From NCBI GenBank assembly GCA_035772405.1, contig JAYKKM010000307.1, positions 312,501-376,500 on the forward strand: a DNA stretch of 64,000 bases. The letters are read 5' to 3'. Numbering within the stretch: the stretch's first letter is position 1; every line of letters starts with the position of its first letter. A program made the translations under genes and the position numbers. A model generated the notes under the pieces. That model worked only from the letters and a program-made list of their open reading frames with translations, was not told the origin of the DNA and ran no database searches. Below, in pieces: positions 49,837-58,351 of the stretch. Source of the stretch: Chrysogorgia sp. JL179-B06. Its lineage: Eukaryota > Cnidaria > Anthozoa > Scleralcyonacea > Chrysogorgiidae.

Positions 49837-52800
49837 TTACAAATAAGTGCACGAATCTCCAATTCTAAAGTGTCCCAAAGCCAGCGTGTTAACTCCATCA
49901 GGTAAGATGTGTCGCTTATCGTCATTAGAACTTAACGCTGTCTTGTTAATAGCTTCGGTGTAGATCTCATGTCCACGTGATCTGAACACGTTCATGGTTT
50001 TGTACGCAGGATCGCCAGTGAGTAGACAATCCCTGTAGTCGTCGAACTTAATGTCCTTGTCGACTACGCCTTTTTTAACACCTTTACACTTTTTCTGATC
50101 ACCACGCAATGTTCTGAACGCGTAGAGCTTAGCTCTTAGTCCAACGAATTCTAAGACCTGTTCACCATGATGCTCGTCTTTCATCATACCGACCACCTTC
50201 TTGTTGAGACCTATTGGGATACAGCTCGGGTGGTTTTTTACGTAACCGGATGTGTCAAACCTCTCCTTAACATCATCAGCGATGTCATCGTAGAAGTCGT
50301 CTGTGAAAATTTCGTACATGAGACTATCCGTGTCAGTGAAAAGTAACGTAACCTTATCACCATATTTTGGTTTGATATAGTCGTAGTGAAACTCGTACAT
50401 GATAGTCTTTGAAATGTCGAGTATGGACATCCCGAGATAGACAGGCTTGTTGAAAACCACTTTAGTCCTCTTCATGTGAACGGCGACCAAGTTCTCGTCA
50501 AAAATAGTCCTATGTTGATAATTAGGCTTGGCGACTAACTTTCTCGTCTTCTCCTCCGTGGTGACTAGTTGGATGTCAACCCTGTTTCTAATATTCTCCA
50601 TGGTCTTTCCGAAAACACTATTGTTCATCCCCTTAAAAAAGTCTTTCTCGAACTCGTTCTTCGCTGCCGTTCTAAGCCGCGTGTTGAGGTCGATGTATGG
50701 TTTCATCCACGCGCTCTCAAAGAACGTGATCCCACGATGAATTTTCGTGAGTTTCATTCCTAATCTGAGATATAACTCGAGATTTTTCTTATGTAACACG
50801 TAGTTGGTCTTGTTGTTCAAATTTGGGATGAGCTTCTCCACACCATTAACCATGACTCTCTCCGGTGCTAAAGGATAGTCATTATGAAGGTCGTGGAGCT
50901 CTTCTGGATATTCTAGATCTACTTCTAGAATGCATGGGAAGTCTCGCCAGTTCTCTAGCTGGTCTTCTGCTATCCACTTGAAACCGTGCGTGGGTAGCGG
51001 TTCACCCATCCCACCACCGTATAGATTGTTATTGTCTAAGTCTGGTAGAAAGACGCTTGGTTTTGTAGGATCGTATAGTGAGTCTCCAGTACGTTCAATG
51101 ATCTCATCACTATTAAGGTGATCCATATACTTGTTGTTCGCAACAGCGTGTCTCTTAGTGATAGTGCTAACCCCACCACGAATTCCAGCCTCTAACATCA
51201 ACAGCATGTCTATGTCTGTGATTAACTCCAACTTCACTCCGGTAACTTTAAGTAACGCATCCCAAGCTAATCCAGGTGCAGTGTAGTAGAATGCAGGGTC
51301 CAGTTCGTAATGAGTTTTACATGTCTTCCTGAAATTCTGAAAGACGTCTTCTAGTAACATCACGTCCGTCTTCAGATAGAGATCATGGTATTCACGCATG
51401 GTGGTCATCTCGAAGTGTTTCCAAACTTTCGTAGCGTGTCGGTAGTCTTCTTCAGAGATGTCAGTGTTGTTCAGTTTCGAGTGGAACTTTTCTATGGTAG
51501 GTAACCATCTCTCGTCGAGAGATGACAACCCAGTCATATGTTCGTAGGGATAGACACCTTTCTGTGAGACTAACTCGAAGTTCTTGCCAAACACTCTTTT
51601 CGTTGAGACTAGATCGTCACTATCAAGATTTTTGACTAACTTGTCTAGACCGGAAGGCATGAATTTGACGCTATCGATGAATCTTATTTCTCGCTTGACA
51701 GGTCTCTCCTCACCGTCGTTGTCTGTCTCGTGATCAACAACGATGTCCTTACTGAACGAGATATATTTCTCCTCATTGTTCGGAATACATCTGATGTCAC
51801 CCTCCGTGATGCTAAGATTTTTTATGAAAAGATGTGAGTCATAACCAGACAAGTTGTGAAAAATAACCGGCACGAATTTCGGTAGTTTATATTTCAAATT
51901 ACAACTGCTATGTGCAGCACCACGATATTTACCAGTGAGGTGACAGTGGTCTCTGACTTTACGATCCAGATTACCTTTCTTAGTTTTTTGTGTCCAATCC
52001 TTACCACACAACCAACACGTCTCACTACTCTCATGGACTTGTTTGTCATCTGATCCGTAGATCATCTCTTTCGCGACTTTAAATTTGTCGTAGACGTTTT
52101 TCACGGCTCTCTCCACCTCCACGACAAACTTCTCACCGACGTTATCGCCTTCAGTCTTTTTGGTGTAGAGGTAGGGTTCTTCGTAGTGAAGTGAGTCATC
52201 ATAACACTTTAGGTGAAAACAAAATCCAGATGGTGTGTGGTGTTGGTATTGCGTGGTTGAGCTACGTGAGTCGTCGTTGACACATCCGTCGATAGGTTCG
52301 ATGAAGCTCTCGAAGTCCGCGTAGATTACAAATGGTACGTCTTGTGTTTTGTAGACATTCTCAAACTTTATGGTGCTCCCCTCTTCTGGCATTTCTGTCT
52401 TAATACTATCTACGTTCGAACAACGCTCGATGTGTTTCTCTAGAACTTTCTCACTAGTGAAACTATTTAGACAGCGATAACAAAAGTGGATCTTTCCATT
52501 ATGTTTTCTCTTAGCGCTGGATAACAGTCGGCTCATATTTTTAATCCACGCGTAGTGAGAGTTAACCGTCCCATCTTCAAGCTGTTCTGTAATGAGTAAC
52601 AGGTTAATAGTGTTTTTTGAGTCACCTCCAATGAGAAGTGGGTAGACACCGGTTTTCTCTTCGTAGGCGAACACGTTGATGTTAATCTTGTTGTTTTTCG
52701 CGAACTTCTTAATGTCCGATAGTGGTGTGGGGAACGAGATCCCACTCCAGTCAAACTTCTCAGACTCTACTCTTAGGTTTTTACTTAACCTCTCCGCATT

Positions 52801-53526
52801 TTTTTGTATCAACGATCTCGCGGAGGTGATGGCCCATTTCAAACACTCATTGTCAGCCTTGTTTTGAACGTTGACGATCGCGAGTTTTTTAACCAATGCC
52901 GCCGGTGTTGGGATATACGACGACCCGCTTATTGGCTTATATGTGTCAATATATATATCTAGTTTCACGACACGTAGGACTCGCCATCCACTACCTTTTT
53001 TCAAGTAAGTCGACAAGTTTTCTAGAATTTTTCCAACAGATCTATCGTATAGCTCGTCCATATCGGTCCCAGACAACGTGGTGCTCACGAGAGAACGAAA
53101 CATCGCGACCGCTTCGACAGGTCCAGCGTCAGTCGCTCTCACCATGACACATTCCAGCGCGAGTTTTGTTTTTAATCCACTTCTCTTTTTCACTTCGCTA
53201 GTCCAAAGATCGATCACGAGAGTTTTTGAATTCGCTAGGAACGTCTTTGGGTCTACTTTCCCTTGAGCGTCTATAGTGAAAGTCTCTGAAAATCCACGTA
53301 TAGACTGTTCGGTCCTCTCTACGACTTGATCTTGTGCGTCGTGGAACTCTTCTTCTGGTTCTTGTGCGTCGTGGAACACATCTTCTGGTTCGGTCGTCTC
53401 GAATAGAGAGGTTACCTTACTTTTTAGAGATGTGAAAGCAGCTGCGACTCTCTCCCTAATTGACTCTGGTGTATGACTAACAAACCAGTTAGACCATTTG
53501 TTTAATTTTCCTTTCAAGTAGTTCAT
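49837..53526 (-). CDS. polB: Protein-primed family B DNA polymerase of Polinton-like element B, full length
   Basis: 1,229 residues from ATG at 53526. Residues about 215-335 form a conserved N-terminal domain containing DNECLKWAI and SHYAWIKN. A C2H2-like finger (FCYRCLNSFTSEKVLEKHIE) lies at 348-368. Exo I IYADFES is at 401-407, endonuclease VII-type zinc cluster CWLCG...RDHCHLTG...SCN at 504-543, Exo II near 556-567 and Exo III (YLKTDVMLLEDV) near 717-728. Motif A Asp is at about 831 (LDNNNLYG), motif B NNSVFGKTMEN near 968-978 and motif C DTDS near 1065-1068. All catalytic residues are present. A box AATAATAAATAG lies just before the start. Confidence 0.96.
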   Translation of the reverse strand: MNYLKGKLNKWSNWFVSHTPESIRERVAAAFTSLKSKVTSLFETTEPEDVFHDAQEPEEEFHDAQDQVVERTEQSIRGFSETFTIDAQGKVDPKTFLANSKTLVIDLWTSEVKKRSGLKTKLALECVMVRATDAGPVEAVAMFRSLVSTTLSGTDMDELYDRSVGKILENLSTYLKKGSGWRVLRVVKLDIYIDTYKPISGSSYIPTPAALVKKLAIVNVQNKADNECLKWAITSARSLIQKNAERLSKNLRVESEKFDWSGISFPTPLSDIKKFAKNNKININVFAYEEKTGVYPLLIGGDSKNTINLLLITEQLEDGTVNSHYAWIKNMSRLLSSAKRKHNGKIHFCYRCLNSFTSEKVLEKHIERCSNVDSIKTEMPEEGSTIKFENVYKTQDVPFVIYADFESFIEPIDGCVNDDSRSSTTQYQHHTPSGFCFHLKCYDDSLHYEEPYLYTKKTEGDNVGEKFVVEVERAVKNVYDKFKVAKEMIYGSDDKQVHESSETCWLCGKDWTQKTKKGNLDRKVRDHCHLTGKYRGAAHSSCNLKYKLPKFVPVIFHNLSGYDSHLFIKNLSITEGDIRCIPNNEEKYISFSKDIVVDHETDNDGEERPVKREIRFIDSVKFMPSGLDKLVKNLDSDDLVSTKRVFGKNFELVSQKGVYPYEHMTGLSSLDERWLPTIEKFHSKLNNTDISEEDYRHATKVWKHFEMTTMREYHDLYLKTDVMLLEDVFQNFRKTCKTHYELDPAFYYTAPGLAWDALLKVTGVKLELITDIDMLLMLEAGIRGGVSTITKRHAVANNKYMDHLNSDEIIERTGDSLYDPTKPSVFLPDLDNNNLYGGGMGEPLPTHGFKWIAEDQLENWRDFPCILEVDLEYPEELHDLHNDYPLAPERVMVNGVEKLIPNLNNKTNYVLHKKNLELYLRLGMKLTKIHRGITFFESAWMKPYIDLNTRLRTAAKNEFEKDFFKGMNNSVFGKTMENIRNRVDIQLVTTEEKTRKLVAKPNYQHRTIFDENLVAVHMKRTKVVFNKPVYLGMSILDISKTIMYEFHYDYIKPKYGDKVTLLFTDTDSLMYEIFTDDFYDDIADDVKERFDTSGYVKNHPSCIPIGLNKKVVGMMKDEHHGEQVLEFVGLRAKLYAFRTLRGDQKKCKGVKKGVVDKDIKFDDYRDCLLTGDPAYKTMNVFRSRGHEIYTEAINKTALSSNDDKRHILPDGVNTLALGHFRIGDSCTYL

Positions 53527-53618
53527 CTTATCTATTTATTATTGTGTGTTAGTTTTAAACAAAGTCGATTCTATAAGTTTCGAAAGACATAAAGCCTTTC
53601 GAAATTAAAAAAAGTTTC

Positions 53619-53903
53619 TCATCTCACGAACTCGGCGTGTTCTGATTCACTCATTCGAGTTTGTAAAAAGTAAAATATCACTCCAGACGAGTGAAAATAA
53701 TGACGACGAACCATCGCTACCAGCATGTCAAGAGTCATGTCACCGTCAGTGTATACTCTGGTGAACGTTTCAATCTCGTGGTTGTAGACAGTCTGTCCAT
53801 ATCCGAGCACTTTGAACAGTAGAACAAGTCTAAGCATACTGTCGGCTTCGTTAAACCAGATGTCTATTATCATCTCGATAAGTTCACTTGTTATCATGTT
53901 CAT
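53619..53903 (-). CDS. Element B small protein of unknown function
   Basis: 94 residues from ATG at 53903, downstream of the other minus-strand genes and upstream of the polymerase. It contains SELIEMIIDIWFNEADSMLR and a mixed helical pattern (TLDMLVAMVRRHYFHSSGVI). No known domain and no membrane segment. The same-strand, tightly packed context suggests an early replication-arm gene; this is inference. Confidence 0.55.
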   Translation of the reverse strand: MNMITSELIEMIIDIWFNEADSMLRLVLLFKVLGYGQTVYNHEIETFTRVYTDGDMTLDMLVAMVRRHYFHSSGVIFYFLQTRMSESEHAEFVR

Positions 53904-53947
53904 TGTTCGTCTTTACTTTTACAACTTTTAAACAAAGCGAACGCGAT

Positions 53948-54358
53948 TCATTCTTTTCGAAATGTATACGTAACTCCGTCAACTACGAGACTTTTCCCTG
54001 TTTTTATACGGTAAGTAATAGATCCTGCAAACATTTTCAAACTGTTTGCTAACTCAAATATACTTTTGTATTTTGTTTCCTCTCCAGTGTCCGTGTTTGT
54101 TTTAGTCACGATCTGAGCAGGTTTTCTAACTCTACAATGATTGTATCTTTTCGGTAACTCTATTGGGTCTAACTCTAGTGTCTCTCTAATTTCGCTACGA
54201 CTTACGTTACATCTTAGTTTAACTCCTCGCTCTTTCGCGATAGCTTTTAAATCTTTTAGAGTTTGATAGTCGTCCTTCTCTTTTTTTGGTTTTGGTTTTC
54301 TTACATACTTAACTTTTGTTTTTTGAATTTTGTTGAGTGAACCTTTTGGTCGTGTCAT
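53948..54358 (-). CDS. NUMOD1-like DNA-binding protein, element B
   Basis: 136 residues from ATG at 54358. The N-terminus is basic (RPKGSLNKIQKTKVKYVRK), the middle has TLKDLKAIAKERGVKL (SAP-like helix pair), and the C-terminus reads TKYKSIFELANSLKMFAGSI followed by GKSLVVDGVTYTF. The last part resembles the NUMOD1-type helix-turn-helix found beside GIY-YIG and HNH homing nucleases. A GIY-YIG gene lies at 63812. Together they could recognise DNA, but physical linkage is 9 kb apart. Probably a DNA-binding factor of the element. Confidence 0.55.
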   Translation of the reverse strand: MTRPKGSLNKIQKTKVKYVRKPKPKKEKDDYQTLKDLKAIAKERGVKLRCNVSRSEIRETLELDPIELPKRYNHCRVRKPAQIVTKTNTDTGEETKYKSIFELANSLKMFAGSITYRIKTGKSLVVDGVTYTFRKE

Positions 54359-54408
54359 CTCTTTTTATATAATGTCTTTTTTAAAGAAAAAATGTTTTTC
54401 AATTTTGT

Positions 54409-54579
54409 TTAGAGATCCATCACGAGGACGACACCTAATCTGATAGATTGAGCACCCCATTTGACGAGGTGACCACCCGCTACTAACAAGACACAACCTA
54501 CTGTCAACTTTGTTGTGAATGCAAAGGTGGAGGTGTTTTTCACAATGATCGTACTGTCTTCACTAGTAGTGTTGTTCAT
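54409..54579 (-). CDS. 56-residue single-pass membrane protein, element B
   Basis: ATG at 54579 follows directly after TTATAATAA, the start-proximal box of this element. It encodes a Thr/Ser/Asn-rich N-terminus (NTTSEDSTIIVKNTSTFAFT), then a hydrophobic helix (KLTVGCVLLVAGGHLVKWG), and a short end. It is too small for standard thresholds. The exact box plus a clean frame support it. Confidence 0.55.
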   Translation of the reverse strand: MNNTTSEDSTIIVKNTSTFAFTTKLTVGCVLLVAGGHLVKWGAQSIRLGVVLVMDL

Positions 54580-54640
54580 TTATTATAAGTTTTCCAAACA
54601 CATTACTGTGTTTGGAAACTATAGGGAGCACGGTTTTAAC

Positions 54641-55144
54641 TTAGAAGAGTATACGTTCACGTTTTAATTTCGTTTTCGTTTCTTTCTTTTCGTCTAAGAT
54701 CACTATTTCGTGGAAGTACAACTGTAAGTGTGCTACTCCGTCTTTGATGAATGCACTACTCACATCGATAGCTGTGTTCACCTTGTATTTCTTGAGTTTT
54801 ATCAGATCGTTGAATTCCACCTCCTCATCATCCTCCTTGTACGCCGAGAAGAGATCAGGATTCGCTTTGATGTACACCTTGTCATTGTACAATCCACTCT
54901 TCACTTCAGTGACCACGACACCCTTGTCTGCAAGTCCTTTCAAACAGTCTTCTCCAACCTTCTCCAACCTGCTCAACTGCTCCTCGTTGAGACACAACGC
55001 TGCGGTGAATTTCTTCTTATCAAACTTACTCTCTTGAACACCAAATGTGAACACATCTTTGAGTAGGATAGGTTCCATTTTGATACTCACTGTAGCGTTG
55101 CTGAATTTCTTGTTAATCATACACTTTCCAAATTCTATACTCAT
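54641..55144 (-). CDS. Possible single-stranded DNA-binding protein, element B
   Basis: 167 residues from ATG at 55144. Beta-rich segments (NATVSIKMEPILLKDVFTFG, FTAALCLNEEQLSRLEKVGE, GLYNDKVYIKANPDLF) alternate with an acidic loop (EDDEEVEFND). A final AHLQLYFHEIVIL strand and a basic tail follow. The size and pattern recall OB-fold ssDNA-binding proteins of phages and viruses, and the position next to polymerase fits. No signature residues can prove it. Confidence 0.45.
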   Translation of the reverse strand: MSIEFGKCMINKKFSNATVSIKMEPILLKDVFTFGVQESKFDKKKFTAALCLNEEQLSRLEKVGEDCLKGLADKGVVVTEVKSGLYNDKVYIKANPDLFSAYKEDDEEVEFNDLIKLKKYKVNTAIDVSSAFIKDGVAHLQLYFHEIVILDEKKETKTKLKRERILF

Positions 55145-55193
55145 CTCTTTATTATACTTTTCTCAATCACCTAATGTGTGTGTATCGATTTCT

Positions 55194-55595
55194 TTAAACG
55201 ATGTACGCCAACATCTTGTAACCAGCCCATCCCGTACCTAGATACATCGCTCCTTCTGTTATCGATAGATACTCTTGCATCTCTGGTGATGGCGTGTAGT
55301 AATCGTGTAGTTCTGGTTTTTTGCGAAATGTTGCGCTAAGTAAGTCAAGAGCTGAGTTTGTGACGTTTATGTCGCGGTTAGCATCCGACAAAGCAAGTCG
55401 TAGTCTCGCAAGTTTGTCACGATGTTCGATCTCTTCTTCGTTCCACTTCTCTCTCTCTCGTGCAAGTCTTTCCATCGCAAGGTTGTGACGTTTCATCTCT
55501 TCGCCGTATTTGTTTCCGTCTAGACTTTTGAATAGAAAACCAGCACCTGCAAATGCAAGCGCGTTAAATAGTCCTCCTGCCATCATGGTTGTCAT
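55194..55595 (-). CDS. Membrane-anchored coiled-coil protein, conserved in Polinton-like elements
   Basis: 133 residues from ATG at 55595. A hydrophobic Gly/Ala-rich N-terminal segment (AGGLFNALAFAGAGFLFKS) is followed by a charged helix (KRHNLAMERLAREREKWNEE, then HRDKLARLRLALSDAN) and a Tyr/Pro end. The two-part layout is typical of a small protein often seen in cnidarian Polintons. Function unknown, perhaps virion-associated. Confidence 0.6.
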   Translation of the reverse strand: MTTMMAGGLFNALAFAGAGFLFKSLDGNKYGEEMKRHNLAMERLAREREKWNEEEIEHRDKLARLRLALSDANRDINVTNSALDLLSATFRKKPELHDYYTPSPEMQEYLSITEGAMYLGTGWAGYKMLAYIV

Positions 55596-55610
55596 CTTTT
55601 ATTTTATCAA

Positions 55611-56003
55611 CTATAGTTCTTCGTTACAACTCACCTCCACCATCTCCACACCACTATAGTCTTTTTTCTCTTCCTCTTCCATCATACTCTCATTGTATTC
55701 CCTTGTCCACACAACAGCTTGCATTCGTGTGAACTCATCGCTCTCTACATAGTTGTCGAGAAACTCAACAATATTTTTAATAGAACAAAGTCCGTTATCC
55801 CATTCATCCATTAAGTTGCGTAGAGTGTGTTGTGTTATCCCATCTCTAATGTGAGAGTCGTAGAACTCCTCTTCGTCTACATCCTCAGCGTCTTCTTCAA
55901 TATAGTCTCCAAGAGTAAATATTGTGCTCTCAACACCATCCACACTTACTTCCCACACATTCTCTACTACATCAAGAAACTCTTGCTTTGTGATCAGTAC
56001 CAT
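55611..56003 (-). CDS. Acidic protein of unknown function, element B
   Basis: 130 residues from ATG at 56003. It contains TKQEFLDVVENVWEVSVDGV, an acidic run (EEDAEDVDEEEFYD), RNLMDEWDNGLCSIKNIVEF and a Glu-rich end. No domain recognised. It forms a divergent pair with the plus-strand gene at 56063, and the start is preceded by a GTAATAAAGA-type box. Confidence 0.55.
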   Translation of the reverse strand: MVLITKQEFLDVVENVWEVSVDGVESTIFTLGDYIEEDAEDVDEEEFYDSHIRDGITQHTLRNLMDEWDNGLCSIKNIVEFLDNYVESDEFTRMQAVVWTREYNESMMEEEEKKDYSGVEMVEVSCNEEL

Positions 56004-56062
56004 TCTTTATTACAGTATATTTTAAACTATATTTTAATTAAACTTGATTTTTCTTTTAATAA
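56004..56062. promoter_or_regulatory. 59-bp divergent promoter between left and right arms of element B
   Basis: The AT-rich spacer separates ATG 56003 (minus) and ATG 56063 (plus). It holds TAATAAAG toward the minus gene and TTTTAATAA toward the plus gene, each within about 10 bases of its start codon. It marks the switch from minus-strand replication genes to plus-strand genes. Confidence 0.6.
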
Positions 56063-56266
56063 ATGTTTACAGGAGCACGATCACGACAATCACATTTAGA
56101 AGAGTACGCAATTAAAGTGTTCAAGTTAGAGAAAAAGATTGTGGAGTTAGAGGATTACGCAAAGTTTCGCGTAGAGAAAATAAATACTCTGGAGTATGAG
56201 AATAAGTATTACAAAAGTCAACATGGTGAGGTGACTGTTAAAAAGAGGTCACTAGGTTCTAACTAG
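56063..56266 (+). CDS. Coiled-coil small protein, element B
   Basis: 67 residues from ATG at 56063. The sequence is a heptad-like charged helix (AIKVFKLEKKIVELEDYAKF, then EKINTLEYENKYYKSQ) with a basic end. It may be an adaptor or regulatory protein. It is preceded by the AATAA box and followed directly by the tandem repeat array. Confidence 0.55.
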   Translation: MFTGARSRQSHLEEYAIKVFKLEKKIVELEDYAKFRVEKINTLEYENKYYKSQHGEVTVKKRSLGSN

Positions 56267-56425
56267 CTTTTGACATGTGTGTGACTAGCTTTTGACATGT
56301 GTGTGACTAGCTTTTGACATGTGTGTGACTAGCTTTTGACTAGCTTTTGACTAGCTTTGACAGTATGTGTGACTAGCTTTTGACTAGAGTTTGACTAGAT
56401 TTGACTAGATTTGGCTAGAACTATA
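56264..56425. repeat. Tandem CTAGCTTTTGACATGTG-type array (22-bp unit)
   Basis: The unit CTAGCTTTTGACATGTG plus TGTGA occurs about three times perfectly, followed by shortened versions (GACTAGCTTTTGACTAG and so on) up to about 56,425. It is confined to the noncoding gap before the gene at 56433. Iteron-like arrays can bind replication or transcription proteins, but no such protein is identified here. Confidence 0.75.
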
Positions 56426-56432
56426 GATAAAG

Positions 56433-56762
56433 ATGGAAACCATAACGAACGATAAACCTGAGAAGATAAAAGATCCACGACGTGTAGCCTCAGGAAAAAG
56501 ACTCGCTGTGATTAGTAAAGACGCGAAAGAGAGAAAAGCTCGTGAAAGACTTGGACAGGAGAAACAACACGACGATGACGAGCAATCTAGTTTTAGTTTT
56601 GGATACGTTATTGGAACCATAGGAGCTATCACAGGAGTTGGTGCACTATACTTTGCGTACCGACAAGACAGGTCTCAAGACGAGTCACCTACACCATGTA
56701 CAACGTCTACACCACCTATACCGCATACAACCTCAAACCCTACCATTGAAACTTTTGACTAA
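56433..56762 (+). CDS. Single-pass membrane protein, Polinton-conserved type
   Basis: 109 residues from ATG at 56433. It has KDPRRVASGKRLAVISKDAK (basic helix), an acidic/His linker, then GYVIGTIGAITGVGALYFAY (membrane span) and a Pro/Thr-rich end. This layout of a DPRRVxxGKRLA helix followed by one span is common in animal Polintons. Probably a virion or assembly membrane protein; inference. Confidence 0.65.
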   Translation: METITNDKPEKIKDPRRVASGKRLAVISKDAKERKARERLGQEKQHDDDEQSSFSFGYVIGTIGAITGVGALYFAYRQDRSQDESPTPCTTSTPPIPHTTSNPTIETFD

Positions 56763-56787
56763 GAAAAAAAAACACTATAATAAAAGA

Positions 56788-57012
56788 ATGACAGATCGAA
56801 AAGTAATCATGAACGAAGTGTACGATACTTTACTCTACGTCGCAGCTGGAGTTGGTATTAGTATGGTGGCGAAGAAAGTGTTCGGAGAGTCTCTTGGTAC
56901 ACCAAGTAGTCTTGTTGGAACATTGAAACTTGTAGCCGCAGTGAGTGCAGGAACAGTCGCTGTAAAGTATGCACAACAAAAGAAACTTATCCCCGACGAC
57001 CCATTCAAGTGA
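56788..57012 (+). CDS. Two-span small membrane protein, Polinton-conserved type
   Basis: 74 residues from ATG at 56788, which follows CACTATAATAAAAGA. It has DTLLYVAAGVGISMVAKKVF (span 1), SLVGTLKLVAAVSAGTVAVK (span 2) and a short tail QKKLIPDDPFK. Small double-span proteins with a PDDPF-like end are recurrent in Polintons. Virion membrane role is plausible but unproven. Confidence 0.65.
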   Translation: MTDRKVIMNEVYDTLLYVAAGVGISMVAKKVFGESLGTPSSLVGTLKLVAAVSAGTVAVKYAQQKKLIPDDPFK

Positions 57013-57097
57013 GAGTCCCTAATCTTCGTTAGTTCTATGTGTGTTTTTTTTTTGTAATGAGTAGTCATTACAAAATTTTTTTCGTTCATAATAAAGA

Positions 57098-57496
57098 ATG
57101 TTCAGTCAAAACTTAGAAGAGTTAAGTCTTACGGTGAAGAAAGATTTGCGGAGTTCAAAGAAGAAAATGTTACGACTCAAAGTGAAAGCTATTTTGAAAG
57201 TGATTGCGACCACAGTCGTGCTCGTAGGTGGGGTAGTCACGACTATCTTAGTTCCAAACCCAATAACGGGAGCTATCGCTCTTGGTGCAGCAGCAATCTT
57301 ATCAGGATCGGAGGGAATAAAACACACGACGAAAAGATTCAAGACCGTTAAAACTAACAACAAGATTATCAAAGAGACAGACAAAGAGACTGATGAGAGG
57401 ATCTTCGTTGATAAAATTAGAGCATCGGTAGGTGTAGAGTCACCAGATCCATCTGCACCACCAACACCATCTATATATCCTAACTTGAGAGCCTAA
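57098..57496 (+). CDS. Membrane protein with basic N-terminus, element B
   Basis: 132 residues from ATG at 57098 (box ATAATAAAGA directly before). It has a basic helix (KKDLRSSKKKMLRLKVKAIL), two short hydrophobic spans (VVLVGGVVTTILV, AIALGAAAILSG) and a basic plus Pro-rich end. Likely membrane-associated; function unknown. Confidence 0.6.
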   Translation: MFSQNLEELSLTVKKDLRSSKKKMLRLKVKAILKVIATTVVLVGGVVTTILVPNPITGAIALGAAAILSGSEGIKHTTKRFKTVKTNNKIIKETDKETDERIFVDKIRASVGVESPDPSAPPTPSIYPNLRA

Positions 57497-57592
57497 AAAC
57501 TAACGTTGTCCAATCTTTTGTAACCAGAGTTGGTTACAAAAAAAAGAGACCACCTAACCTAATGTTGTCACTAACGACTATATCCAAAGTGA

Positions 57593-58204
57593 CTATACTA
57601 TATTGTACTCTAACATCATACTCTTGTTAGTACTTGAGATGTCTTCTGGTTCTAGAAACCCACTCACGATCTTCAAACCATATATCTCACCTGATATACC
57701 TGTCGTACTCTCGAAACTTTTGAGACGTTCGTTAAAGAATATGGATCCAAACGGAGCACCAATGTTTTTCCAATTTGCGTCGAAGTTCGAGTCAGATGAT
57801 TTTATATCATTCATACGTACATGACTACCTTTCATTAACCAGTGACAAGATATTAGATGTTTTTCACTACTATTAACACCACTTGGTATTGTACAATTAT
57901 ATTCTTGTACAGGCCATCCACCACCATACGATAGTTGGTTGTTTGATCCTGTTTTGTAGCCTATAAATTTGTCGTAAGAACCATTATCATTACCAATAAT
58001 GTATCCGTAACTATCCGCTGACGGAGCAGTTAGTAACTTGAAAACCACAAATATAGAAACATTAACATGAGTTAGTTGTGAACAATCAAAAACCATTCTA
58101 TTAGAACTCAAGTTTTTTACAAAGTCGGCGCCGACATCCACAGTGGGACTTTTACGATATACGTTTTGATGAAGACGAGATCTCCCGTCTTCTATTCTCT
58201 CCAC
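57593..58204 (-). CDS. LamG/concanavalin-like jelly-roll protein, start not canonical
   Basis: The frame encodes about 203 residues (open further upstream to about 58,310 without an ATG). It includes VSIFVVFKLLTAPSADSYGY, GNDNGSYDKFIGYK, SGVNSSEKHLISCHW and a closing GEIYGLKIVSGFLEPEDISS, the strand pattern of a LamG-like beta-sandwich. An ATG at 58245 follows AACGTTAAAG but is in another frame. So the gene uses a non-AUG start, was frameshifted near the 5' end, or lost its start. The fold suggests attachment or glycan binding, which is inference. Confidence 0.5.
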   Translation of the reverse strand: MERIEDGRSRLHQNVYRKSPTVDVGADFVKNLSSNRMVFDCSQLTHVNVSIFVVFKLLTAPSADSYGYIIGNDNGSYDKFIGYKTGSNNQLSYGGGWPVQEYNCTIPSGVNSSEKHLISCHWLMKGSHVRMNDIKSSDSNFDANWKNIGAPFGSIFFNERLKSFESTTGISGEIYGLKIVSGFLEPEDISSTNKSMMLEYNIV

Positions 58205-58351
58205 TTTGTTACTACCTCCAGCGTGTTGGTAAACAACCTTTGCATCTTTAACGTTAACGTTAAAAAACAGTCTCGTAAGGTAGTGGCGTCTTTTGTGGTG
58301 GTGTTGTTACCTTTTTTGATTGACTATATCCAAGGTACAAACTCATTTATT

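Noticed and set aside
50528..53266. Plus-strand open frames opposite polymerase B
   Set aside because: They are shadows of the 1,229-residue polymerase frame.
56264..56425. CRISPR array
   Set aside because: Repeats are directly adjacent without unique spacers, in a eukaryotic context and without cas genes.
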